Shown one piece after another: positions 24,566 through 32,526 of a stretch of DNA of 40,104 bases. The translations under genes and the position numbers were made by a program. The stretch comes from Gammaproteobacteria bacterium (GTDB lineage Bacteria > Pseudomonadota > Gammaproteobacteria > Pseudomonadales > Azotimanducaceae): the NCBI GenBank assembly GCA_024640825.1, contig JAHEEG010000295.1, forward strand, positions 1 to 40,104. The letters are read 5' to 3'. The number at the start of each line of letters is the position of its first letter. The first letter of the stretch is position 1. Below the pieces are notes generated by a model. That model did no database searches and was not told where the DNA came from. It worked only from the letters and a program-made list of their open reading frames with translations.

Positions 24566-25354
24566 ATGGTCGACACGCAACCACAGATTACCGCCCGCGA
24601 CCTGACCATCGCGTTCGGCGACTTCGTCGTGCAGCGCGACCTGAATTTCACCATCAACCGTGGGGACGTGTTCATCATCATGGGCGGATCCGGCTGCGGC
24701 AAAAGCACGCTGTTGAAGGCGATGATCGGCCTGAAGCGCCCTGCTTCCGGGGAGGTCTATTACGACGGCGAGCCGTTCTGGGCATCCAGCGAACGGGAAA
24801 GGGAAGACACGAAACGCAAGTTCGGCACGCTGTTCCAGGCCGGCGCTCTGTGGAGTTCCATGACCTTAGCCGAAAACATCAGCCTGGCGCTGAAGCAGTA
24901 CACCGACCTGAGCAACGCCCAGATCCGCGAAGTGGCCGCCTACAAGCTGATGCTGGTAGGGCTGACGGGTTTCGAAGACTACTATCCCAGCGAAATCTCT
25001 GGCGGCATGAAGAAGCGTGCCGGGCTCGCGAGAGCCATGGCGCTTGATCCAGAGATACTGTTCTTCGACGAACCTTCCGCCGGGCTCGACCCGCTCTCTG
25101 CCAAGCGCCTCGACGATCTGATACTGGAACTACGCGATTCTCTCGACACCACCGTCGTCGTCGTTACTCATGAGCTGGCCAGCATCTTCAGCATAGGCAA
25201 CAATTCGGTGTTTCTGGATCCGGAGACCAAAACTCAGCTGGCCACCGGAGATCCCCGCAAGCTCCGGGACCATCACCCCGACCTGGCAGTACGAAACTTT
25301 CTTCAGCGCGGGGCCGCCCTCGAGGGCGATCCCGCGGAGGCAATTCCGGCATGA
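24566..25354 (+). CDS. MlaF-type ABC transporter ATPase
   Basis: 262 residues. Walker A GGSGCGKST, Q-loop FQAGALWSSMT, signature ISGGMKKRAGLARA, Walker B ILFFDEPSAGLDP and the switch histidine in VVVTHE are all intact. The GALW/SMT and MKKR features mark the MlaF/Ttg2A branch. It powers the permease coded 13 bases upstream. Its stop overlaps the next start (ATGA at 25351), so the operon is tightly coupled. Confidence 0.97.
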   Translation: MVDTQPQITARDLTIAFGDFVVQRDLNFTINRGDVFIIMGGSGCGKSTLLKAMIGLKRPASGEVYYDGEPFWASSEREREDTKRKFGTLFQAGALWSSMTLAENISLALKQYTDLSNAQIREVAAYKLMLVGLTGFEDYYPSEISGGMKKRAGLARAMALDPEILFFDEPSAGLDPLSAKRLDDLILELRDSLDTTVVVVTHELASIFSIGNNSVFLDPETKTQLATGDPRKLRDHHPDLAVRNFLQRGAALEGDPAEAIPA

Positions 25355-26373
25355 GCAAGCAGGCCAATCCTACCCTGATCGGCGCCTTCGTCGTCGGCGC
25401 CATCGGGCTGCTGGCCCTGGCCATCGCCATCTTTGGCGGTGCCGAGTTGTTTGCCCGCAAGACCGTGCTGGTGAGCTATTTCGACGGTTCCGTCAAGGGG
25501 CTGCGCGTAGGCGCCGACGTTGCGTTCCGCGGCGTGCGGGTGGGCTTCGTCCGGAACATCGAGCTGCTGACGGACATCGACACCCTGGCGCCGAAAATCG
25601 AAATCACCATGGAACTGCTGCCCGAAACCATGAAGCTGCTGCGTGAGGGTCAGCTGGTGAGCGGAGGGCTCGTCACCGCGCGATCTGTCGACCAGCTCGT
25701 TAAAGCCGGATTCAGCGCTCAGCTGGGCAGCGAGAGCTTTGTCACGGGGCAGCTGCTGGTCGAGCTGGACTTCCGTCCGAATCAGGACCTGCAGCTTTAC
25801 AGCAGCAATCCGCCCTACCCTGAAATTCCCAGCGTTACCTCGGAAATTCAGCAGGCGATTCAGCGGCTCCAGGATCTGGCGGCCGACATCGAGCAGAACG
25901 TCGACCTGGGAGCTCTGAGCACGCGCCTGTTGAGCACGCTGGAGGGCCTGGATGAGCTGGCCAATTCCAAAGATCTGCGCGAGGCAATTACCGGGGCCAA
26001 CAGGCTCGTAAACGCTGAGATTACGCAGCAGCTCTCCGCGTCGCTTCAAGGCACCATCGCTGACCTGCGAGTAACGATCACGGAATCCCGCGCGCTTATC
26101 CAGCAAAGTAGCGATCTGATCAAGAGTACCGAGGTTGACGTGGATTCTCTGTTTGCCGAAATTCAGCCCGCAGCCGCCAGATTGAGCGACGTGCTGGAGG
26201 AGGCGGAAAAAACGCTGCGGGAGGTCCGCAAGCAGGTGGCCGGCGATTCGACCCAGATGTATCAGTTGCGCTCAACCCTGGCGGAGGTCGAATCTGCGGC
26301 TGAATCCATAAAGGCGTTCTTCGAGTACATGGAACGCAATCCCGAAGCCCTGCTGCGCGGCAAGCGGCAATGA
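25351..26373 (+). CDS. MlaD-type MCE-domain substrate-binding protein
   Basis: 340 residues. One N-terminal membrane anchor (LIGAFVVGAIGLLALAIAIFGG) leads into a single MCE domain (about 35-125: VSYFDGSVKGLRVGADVAFRGVRVG). A long helical part (about 160-330) follows, with many Glu/Leu/Ser repeats suggestive of a coiled coil. MCE proteins form hexameric rings or tubes carrying lipids across the periplasm. At 340 residues it is longer than E. coli MlaD (183), and the helical extension resembles the needle-like forms such as PqiB. Translationally coupled on both sides. Confidence 0.94.
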   Translation: MSKQANPTLIGAFVVGAIGLLALAIAIFGGAELFARKTVLVSYFDGSVKGLRVGADVAFRGVRVGFVRNIELLTDIDTLAPKIEITMELLPETMKLLREGQLVSGGLVTARSVDQLVKAGFSAQLGSESFVTGQLLVELDFRPNQDLQLYSSNPPYPEIPSVTSEIQQAIQRLQDLAADIEQNVDLGALSTRLLSTLEGLDELANSKDLREAITGANRLVNAEITQQLSASLQGTIADLRVTITESRALIQQSSDLIKSTEVDVDSLFAEIQPAAARLSDVLEEAEKTLREVRKQVAGDSTQMYQLRSTLAEVESAAESIKAFFEYMERNPEALLRGKRQ

Positions 26374-26993
26374 AGAGCACCGACATCATGATCCCCTCAG
26401 GCTATCTCCCAATCGCCGTTTGCATGGCTATTCTGCTCGCGGCATGCACAACCACTTCCACCGGTACGCGTTTTTTCCAGCTGGCGCCTCTGCCGCTGAA
26501 CCCCGGCCCGGACGCGCCCGGTGCCAAGGTGCTCGCCTTCGGACCCCTGACTTTCCCCGACTACCTCAAACGACCGCAGCTCGTCCGGCGCGGCAGCGAT
26601 ACGACAGTGACTGTCGACGAGTTCAATCGCTGGGCCGAGGCCCTGGACCAATCCGCGCCACGCGTCATCGCGCGCAACGTCGACGGATTCATGAGCAATC
26701 TCACCGTTATTCCGTTCAGAAATCGCGCTGTGGAGGCCGGCTTCCGTTTGTTCGGCAGCGTGAGTGAGTTTGAGGCCGACGCAGCCGGGCGCACGGTGCT
26801 CGTCGTGCAGTGGGGGATAACCCGCGCAGAAGGTGGCCTGACGGTACCGCCGCGAACCGATCGTTACGAGGCGCAGGCAACCCCGGCTGATGATCCCGCC
26901 GCTGTCGTTGACGCCATGTCCGATCTGCTGGGGCAGTTCAGTCGGGAAATCGTGACAGTGATCAGGGCAACGATCCTGCAAGCGGAGCAGTAG
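26370..26993 (+). CDS. PqiC/YmbA-like outer-membrane lipoprotein of the MCE transporter
   Basis: 207 residues. A lipoprotein signal ends LLAAC at Cys26. The mature part has FFQLAPLPLNP and VLAFGPLTFPDYLKRPQLVRR, the signature of the ABC-type transport auxiliary lipoprotein (PqiC/DUF330) family. It should anchor the distal end of the MCE system at the outer membrane. ATG 26370 overlaps the MCE stop. It is the last gene of the operon; no obvious terminator hairpin is visible in the 58-base gap to the convergent gene. Confidence 0.92.
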   Translation: MKSTDIMIPSGYLPIAVCMAILLAACTTTSTGTRFFQLAPLPLNPGPDAPGAKVLAFGPLTFPDYLKRPQLVRRGSDTTVTVDEFNRWAEALDQSAPRVIARNVDGFMSNLTVIPFRNRAVEAGFRLFGSVSEFEADAAGRTVLVVQWGITRAEGGLTVPPRTDRYEAQATPADDPAAVVDAMSDLLGQFSREIVTVIRATILQAEQ

Positions 26994-27051
26994 TCGACCT
27001 CTCCGGACAGGGCAGAAGAACTTTCAGCAATCTGGTTCGGCGGCCGTCGGT

Positions 27052-28689
27052 TCAGGCGGAATCCTGGCGCGATCGCCTGGCCGCGTCACGGCCGCCTAGA
27101 AATCCGAAAACCATCCCCGGAGCCAGCGTGCCGCCAGCGCCCCCGTAGGTCATGCCCATGGCTGAGGCCATGACGTTGCCTGCTGCATAGAGGCCGTCGA
27201 TGACGTCGCCGTCGACATGCAGCACCCGACCAACGCCATCGGTACGCGGGCCACCCTTGGTACCCAAGGCTCCACTCTTCACCTCCACAGCATAAAACGG
27301 CCCCGTATCCAGCGCGCCCAGCGTCGCCTGCGGACACCCTTTCACCTGCGGGTCACCCCACCAGGTGTCATGGGCGGACTCACCCCGATGAAAATCGGCG
27401 TCTACTCCCCTGGCGGCCATCTGGTTCCAGCGGGCGACGGTGGATTGCAACCCGTCGGGATCGATACCGACCCGAACCGCCAGCTCACGTAGCGATGCCG
27501 CCTTGGTGACCCAGTTGGCTGCCGGAGCACCGGGCGCTGAGTCAATAAATCCGTAAGCATCCAGATGCTTCTGGTCGAACACGAACCAGCAGGGCAGGTT
27601 CGGGTAGTCGAAACGTGCTACGTCCTGCTCGTGAAAAGCGGCGCCGAACGCGTTGTAGTTGGCGGCTTCATTGGTGAATCGGCGCCCGTAGCGGTTCACC
27701 ATGACAGACCGGGGACGCGCCCTTTCCGCCGCGAACAGATGGATCTGCGGCCGGCCATCTGGGCCGCCCGGCGCCTCAACGGCGGGCATCCACCAGGCTT
27801 CACGCATGTTGCCAAGCGCCGCGCCAATACGCATGCACATGGTGAGGCCGTCACCCTCGTTGGTGGGAACTGAAACCGGGCTGGTCATGGGACCGCGCAG
27901 AAAAGCGCGCACTAGGTCCCGGTTCCATTCGAATCCGCCTGTAGCAAGCACCACGCCGCCGCGCACCTTAACCTCGAACGGGCCATCGGGGCCAAGCATG
28001 CGGACACCCCGTACACGACCCGAGTCCACAACGAGTTCCAACGCCCGACACTGTGTGCGGATCTCGATGCCACGATCGATGCAGCCTTTGAAAAGCCGAC
28101 CGATGAGTGCCTGCCCGCATCCCCGGTCATCACGCTCGGCCCTGCGGACCCGCTCATCCGCGGTAACCTGCACCGGCACAGCCCGGCCCAGGTGCGACTC
28201 TTCCATGGTGATGGGCGCTGTCCCGTAGTTGTGGCCCACCGTGACACGATGCTTGTGCTCGCCAAGTTCATCGTAAGAAAACAGCGGACATTCCAGCGAC
28301 CGGCCGCCACCCGGCTTGCCGCCTGGAAATTCGGGGTGATAGTCGGGAAATTCCGGCACCAGCTGAAACTGGACCGGCGTGCTGGCTTCCAGCCATTGCA
28401 CCATCTCCGGACCGTGATCGACGAAAGCTTCGGCGAGCGCCGGGTCGATCAGATCGTGAGACAGCGACGACAGGTAGGTGAGCGCATCCTCGCGGCTGTC
28501 CTCAATACCGGCCGCGCGCATGTGGGGATTGTTGGGAATCCATATCATGCCACCGGACCAGGCGCTGGTACCGCCCAGCTGCTCCCCCTTCTCGCAGACC
28601 AGCACGCTGGCCCCCTGCCCGTGAGCAGCCAGCGCCGCCGTGAGCCCTGACGCCCCGCTGCCAAGGACAGCAACATCTACGCTTTCCAT
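27052..28689 (-). CDS. FAD-dependent oxidoreductase, 3-ketosteroid delta-1-dehydrogenase-like
   Basis: 545 residues. The N-terminus VAVLGSGASGLTAALAAHGQ is the FAD Rossmann motif, followed by GGTSAWSGGMIWIPNNP, a pattern shared by ketosteroid dehydrogenases (KstD) and related fumarate-reductase-like flavoproteins. The C-terminal GNVMASAMGMTYGGAGGTLAPGM matches the second FAD/substrate segment of KstD. A steroid or other cyclic ketone substrate is likely but not proven. ATG 28689 follows AAGGG by 8 bases; the open frame continues to 29400 only as the shadow of the TerB gene. It is divergent from that gene. Confidence 0.9.
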   Translation of the reverse strand: MESVDVAVLGSGASGLTAALAAHGQGASVLVCEKGEQLGGTSAWSGGMIWIPNNPHMRAAGIEDSREDALTYLSSLSHDLIDPALAEAFVDHGPEMVQWLEASTPVQFQLVPEFPDYHPEFPGGKPGGGRSLECPLFSYDELGEHKHRVTVGHNYGTAPITMEESHLGRAVPVQVTADERVRRAERDDRGCGQALIGRLFKGCIDRGIEIRTQCRALELVVDSGRVRGVRMLGPDGPFEVKVRGGVVLATGGFEWNRDLVRAFLRGPMTSPVSVPTNEGDGLTMCMRIGAALGNMREAWWMPAVEAPGGPDGRPQIHLFAAERARPRSVMVNRYGRRFTNEAANYNAFGAAFHEQDVARFDYPNLPCWFVFDQKHLDAYGFIDSAPGAPAANWVTKAASLRELAVRVGIDPDGLQSTVARWNQMAARGVDADFHRGESAHDTWWGDPQVKGCPQATLGALDTGPFYAVEVKSGALGTKGGPRTDGVGRVLHVDGDVIDGLYAAGNVMASAMGMTYGGAGGTLAPGMVFGFLGGRDAARRSRQDSA

Positions 28690-28740
28690 GAAACACCCTT
28701 CCCGACTTCTATCTGCGAATTTATATCCTAAACTCACAGG

Positions 28741-29253
28741 ATGTGGCACGCTGAAAATATGGAGATCAACAGCTGCGCGATACGGCGCCTTCGCGATCAT
28801 CTGCTCACGGATCTGCACCGCCCCCGTCCGGAAGGCTGCGCACAATCTGGGCACGCGGAACAAGCCGTCATCACACGGCTGGAACCCTTCGCCGAAACCA
28901 TGTACCTGGTGATGATGGCAGACGGCGAGCCGGCGGCGATCGAACGGCAGGCCCTGAACGCAGCGATGGGCGTTCTTTCCGACGGCCAGATCAGACAGAC
29001 AGAGATCGACTCGATGCTCGACCGGTGTGAGGAGCGCGCCCGGAACGAAGGCGGCGAGGCCCGTCTCGCGCAGCTCGGCGCGCATCTCAGTGCGGATCGG
29101 GACGACCGGGAAACCGCGTTCTGCCTGGGCGCAGTGATGGCGCTGGCGGATGACCGGGTGGACATGCGGGAGAATCAGGCGCTGCGCTGGGCGCAGGAAT
29201 ATTTCGGCCTGTCCGATCGTCGCGTCACCGAGATACTGCAGACCGTCGACTAA
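28741..29253 (+). CDS. TerB-like helical protein
   Basis: 170 residues of the TerB/DjlA fold. Two similar acidic helix-loop motifs are visible, MMADGEPAAIERQAL (about 58-72) and ALADDRVDMRENQAL (about 135-149), spaced as in TerB, where they bind metal or calcium. Stand-alone TerB proteins are linked to tellurite resistance and stress signalling, but the role here is unknown. ATG 28741 lies close to AT-rich DNA, so its leader is short or absent; ATG 28759 (MEINS) is an alternative. It ends 2 bases from the convergent metallophosphoesterase stop. Confidence 0.82.
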   Translation: MWHAENMEINSCAIRRLRDHLLTDLHRPRPEGCAQSGHAEQAVITRLEPFAETMYLVMMADGEPAAIERQALNAAMGVLSDGQIRQTEIDSMLDRCEERARNEGGEARLAQLGAHLSADRDDRETAFCLGAVMALADDRVDMRENQALRWAQEYFGLSDRRVTEILQTVD

Positions 29254-29255
29254 CC

Positions 29256-30122
29256 TTAGAGGAACACCTCCCTCACCTGGACCCCCGCTGACAAGATCTT
29301 CAGCTCGACATGATGGCGATGGGTCGCGGCCTCTCGCACAAAGATGCGAGGCACTCTGGCGGCGTTGATGTAGAGGGTGCCCTGCTTCTCGACCTGCCAC
29401 GGCCGCTCCCTGCCATGCTTGGTTTCAAGGTGCATATGACCGGCCACCACGGCCAGCACCCGCTTTCCAACATGTCTCGCGTAATCTATCGCGGCGGCCA
29501 GATCAGGATCGCCCCAATCCCCACCCCCGGGCCTGAAGTCGCAGCCCCAAATATCGTGGGGCTCGTCACCCAAACCCGTGGGTCCATTGTGGGAGAAAAA
29601 CACCACATTCTCAGTCTCAACCTCGTCGAGCAGAGCAAACAACCTCGCCCGTGAGGCCTCCAGACTGTCAATGCCGTAAGAGATCTGCATATGCTCCGGG
29701 AAGGACAGCTCAGGACCACCCATGCTGTGGGGGCGCGCCGCAACGATCGTCAGATCCACAGATCCGCGGCTATGGCGGTGCAGGGTGTATCCACACAACC
29801 GGACCCCAAGATCCTCCATATCTGAACCACCAGGTTCGAGACCAGAACGGATTGCCGCCAGCTTGCGGATACCCCGACGGTGGGTCAGCTCGGCTGCAAG
29901 CTCCGCAATGTCTCCGGTGTCGTTGTTTCCCGGCATCACCAGGGCCTGCTTCCGCAGCCTGGACATGACCCGAGCGATTCGCAGGCTGCTGCTTGCCGTC
30001 CCGCCACCCAGATCGCCCGTAAAGAAGACCAGGTCGTAATCGCTGCGATCGAAATGCGCGACGTCTACGTCGTCCCAGTGCGTGTGCAGATCGCCGACTA
30101 CGCCAATCCGGATTTCAGACAT
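29256..30122 (-). CDS. Calcineurin-like metallophosphoesterase (TIGR04168-like)
   Basis: 288 residues. The di-metal motifs are complete: VVGDLHTHW, FFTGDLGG, GNNDTGD, FFSHNGPTGLG and AVVAGHMH. The GDLHTHW start and SHNGPTGLG resemble the family otherwise known mainly from cyanobacteria and plants (TIGR04168). Substrate unknown; phosphodiesters or small phosphomonoesters are possible. It follows the DUF385-like gene by 8 bases, so they are probably cotranscribed. Confidence 0.92.
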   Translation of the reverse strand: MSEIRIGVVGDLHTHWDDVDVAHFDRSDYDLVFFTGDLGGGTASSSLRIARVMSRLRKQALVMPGNNDTGDIAELAAELTHRRGIRKLAAIRSGLEPGGSDMEDLGVRLCGYTLHRHSRGSVDLTIVAARPHSMGGPELSFPEHMQISYGIDSLEASRARLFALLDEVETENVVFFSHNGPTGLGDEPHDIWGCDFRPGGGDWGDPDLAAAIDYARHVGKRVLAVVAGHMHLETKHGRERPWQVEKQGTLYINAARVPRIFVREAATHRHHVELKILSAGVQVREVFL

Positions 30123-30130
30123 CGGCTTCT

Positions 30131-30532
30131 CTACTGGGGATCCAGCGCAATGAAATATCTGGGGGGGAATCCGGTGAGAAATCGGAATCCCAGTCCGACC
30201 GGGTTGTCCTCGTCGACGCGATTGTGCTCATCACCGCTTACCGGCCGGGCAACATATGGTGTCCTGGTGCCATCAAGCGTTACAAAGACGTTCGGGTTCG
30301 CCAGCGCCTGCCGATACCAGGCCCTCGGCCAATGATTCGCCGCAAAGTAGAGCTTGCCGTGGCTCTCGAGCCGGGAAACGACCCGGTCGCTGGTGGAACC
30401 GTCTTCCGCCGTGGTCGTGATGACCAGGGTGTTCTGGCCTGAGGGCTGGAAATATCCGAGCAACGATTCGAACGCCACCACCAGCCCGACGTAAATAAGC
30501 ATCAGGACGGCAACAATTTTAATGGCTTTCAC
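30131..30532 (-). CDS. DUF385/deazaflavin-type split beta-barrel protein with membrane anchor
   Basis: 133 residues. An N-terminal membrane segment (IKIVAVLMLIYVGLVVAF) precedes a small barrel: LVITTTAEDGSTSDRVVSR, then HWPRAWYRQALANPNVFVTLDG and ARPVSGDEHNRV. The AWYRQALANP step and V-V-L-x-G strand are typical of nitroreductase-family deazaflavin-dependent (Ddn/DUF385) proteins, which bind F420. It could be a cofactor-binding reductase or only fold-related. The GTG at 30532, with AGGAG 7 bases before it, is chosen over a frame reaching 30805 that lacks homology. Confidence 0.72.
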   Translation of the reverse strand: MKAIKIVAVLMLIYVGLVVAFESLLGYFQPSGQNTLVITTTAEDGSTSDRVVSRLESHGKLYFAANHWPRAWYRQALANPNVFVTLDGTRTPYVARPVSGDEHNRVDEDNPVGLGFRFLTGFPPRYFIALDPQ

Positions 30533-30653
30533 TTCGGATCTCCTTCCGCGCCCGCGCGCGCCCTCGCACTCGTATTGGCGATCAGAGTGCAGAGCATACC
30601 GCGCTTTGCGTGGAGGATCTCGCCCCGGTTTGACTTGCTGGAACCGGGTAACT

Positions 30654-31259
30654 CTAGTAGCGCCGGAGGGTAAAGGTTCGCGACCATCGGCCCCAAAGAT
30701 CCACATGAACCCGGAGCGCTTCGTCCCGTGCGAACAGTTTGGCTTTAAAGCGTCTGGCCGGCGTGTTGAAGTAATCGGTATAGCTGCAAAACCGGGTTCT
30801 TCCAATCTTGCTCAGGGCCTCATAGCAGGATGCTCGCATCAAAGGCGCGAGATTCCGCCCACGATAGTCCGGGTCAGCATAGGCTGCGAAGAGATAGGCT
30901 TCGTCGTTCTCGAGGATTCTGTAGTTGGGGGGATAGCTGAACGCATCAAGGTCACACCACATTTTGGCAACGATCTTCGGACCATCCTCTACCAAGAAGC
31001 ACATCTTCCCCGCGGCCAGCCAGTTTGCCAGCTCTTCCCGCTGCTGACCCGGCTGCAACCTCATGAGTCCATCGATGTCATTAGGGCCTGCGAACCTGGA
31101 CGGCAGTTCGGCGGTTGCCACCCCCAGCAACGACGGGGATTCTCCCTCCCGTACCGTCAGAAACGGGCTGATAGTGATTCCGAGGCGGCGCAGAAGATAG
31201 AACAGACGGCGCACAATGCGGCCAGATAAAGAACGAGGCGCTGTGGGGGAACCATTCAT
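30654..31259 (-). CDS. GNAT-family N-acetyltransferase-like protein
   Basis: 201 residues. The C-terminal half has EAYLFAAYADPDYRGRNL, a GNAT acetyl-CoA loop (R/Q-x-x-G-x-G/A form, here YRGRNLAPLM), followed by helix RASCYEALSKIG and strand FCSYTDYFNTPARRFKAKL. The N-terminal RRLFYLLRRLGI is a basic amphipathic helix. Acceptor unknown. It lies 28 bases after the dehydrogenase gene and 121 bases before the DUF385-like gene on the same strand. Confidence 0.85.
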   Translation of the reverse strand: MNGSPTAPRSLSGRIVRRLFYLLRRLGITISPFLTVREGESPSLLGVATAELPSRFAGPNDIDGLMRLQPGQQREELANWLAAGKMCFLVEDGPKIVAKMWCDLDAFSYPPNYRILENDEAYLFAAYADPDYRGRNLAPLMRASCYEALSKIGRTRFCSYTDYFNTPARRFKAKLFARDEALRVHVDLWGRWSRTFTLRRY

Positions 31260-31287
31260 ATCAAGATCTGTGCCGTCGTATCAGGCG

Positions 31288-32343
31288 TTACCCCGCCGCG
31301 CGGCTTCGATTGTCCGCAAGGTTCTGATCAATCAGATCCACAATCTTACTCAAACCGGATGACTCCAACCCTTTCTCCATCGCGATTGCCTGAACGAGCT
31401 TGTCTACTCTCTCTATGTGCACCGCTCCGCCAGCCAGGGCTCGTGCCGCAGACGAAGGGGCTCGAAGAGAGCGGGCCGCGGCCGCGTATTTTTCGAAAGG
31501 CACCAGATCTTCTTCGCCGGCACCAAGCGACCTGCACAATGCCAGAACCCCTTGATAAACCGCGCGCGACGTCTCGAGGTCGTCGTGCACCGCAGATTCA
31601 ATCGATCTGACGCCGTCGGTTGTTACGCATCGATAGTTTCCGGTTATCAGCATGGGCCATTTCGCGAGCGGGACGAACAGCGACTCGTGAACCCTGAGCT
31701 TGACCGGCAGCTCCATCGAATGCGCGCTGCCTGTCCAACTTGACGAATCGATACTGGAGGCGAGGTTGTGAAGCATCTCAGTGGGTTCTTCATCCGCAAA
31801 CCGTCCTGCTTTGAAATTGGTCGGGAGCCGGACTTCGAGTTCGTTGAGAGGCCCTTCGAGCGCACGCGATGCCTGCGGATCCGCGCTGCAATGTGTGATC
31901 AGTTGCGGATCGAGAACGTCCCAAACCGAGGGGTCCGTGTAACAGGGCCGACAGACTTCAGCCGGAATACCGGGAATTCGCGCCAGGAACGGCAGCGGCG
32001 GCATGTTCATGATGGAAAGACACGGCTTTTTATGCGCAGCCACCGAGGTGAGCAGAGCGCGAACATCATCGATACGATACTGCGGTTCCTGCATCGCCAG
32101 AACCACCAGATCGAAATCTTCTGGATTCACCTCATCGGGAACACGCGCCGAGAGTCGACCCGGCAGCAGACGAGACTCCAGCGTCATGCTCTTCTCACGA
32201 CCCTTGACCGGCAGATTCACCCTGATCCCCTCGCGATTGATCAGGGACGTTTCAGCAGGCAGACAGACGAGCTGTACGTCGTGCCCGGCGAGCAGCAGCT
32301 TCGCGGCAAAGAGTGAGCCGTAGGAGGCTCCAAATATGAGCAC
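31288..32343 (-). CDS. Ketopantoate-reductase-like NAD(P)-dependent dehydrogenase
   Basis: 351 residues. The Rossmann start LIFGASYGSLFAAKLLLAGHDVQLVC followed by INREGIRVNLPVKGR matches the ApbA/PanE N-terminal domain. PEDFDLVVLAMQEPQYRIDDV is the nucleotide-binding edge. The helical C-terminal half diverges from PanE, so it is probably an opine-like or keto-acid reductase rather than the pantothenate enzyme. The first visible start codon is GTG 32343. Related proteins begin a few residues earlier, and the upstream in-frame codons (ATT AAT TCG TCT TAC AAC) read like a natural N-terminus with a rare ATT start. Confidence 0.85.
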   Translation of the reverse strand: MLIFGASYGSLFAAKLLLAGHDVQLVCLPAETSLINREGIRVNLPVKGREKSMTLESRLLPGRLSARVPDEVNPEDFDLVVLAMQEPQYRIDDVRALLTSVAAHKKPCLSIMNMPPLPFLARIPGIPAEVCRPCYTDPSVWDVLDPQLITHCSADPQASRALEGPLNELEVRLPTNFKAGRFADEEPTEMLHNLASSIDSSSWTGSAHSMELPVKLRVHESLFVPLAKWPMLITGNYRCVTTDGVRSIESAVHDDLETSRAVYQGVLALCRSLGAGEEDLVPFEKYAAAARSLRAPSSAARALAGGAVHIERVDKLVQAIAMEKGLESSGLSKIVDLIDQNLADNRSRAAG

Positions 32344-32526
32344 GTTGTAAGACGAATTAATGATGCGGGGTCTCTAGGTGCGATCGAGATTTGCCGGTCG
32401 TTATAACAGGTACGCCACCCACAAGAAGTGCGCCGGTTGTAACCAGGTCGTAGTCGGAGATAGTGCCTTTCCCTTTTGGGGAATCCGCTGGCATGATCTT
32501 TAATCAACCTTGCTGGGTAGGCGGCC

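Noticed and set aside
28690-29400. N-terminal extension of the ketosteroid-dehydrogenase-like frame
   Set aside because: The FAD motif begins right after ATG 28689, which has a good ribosome site; the extension is antisense to the TerB-like gene.
32490-32510. Sigma-54 promoter before the Rieske oxygenase
   Set aside because: TGGCA is present, but the -12 GC element is missing at the right distance.
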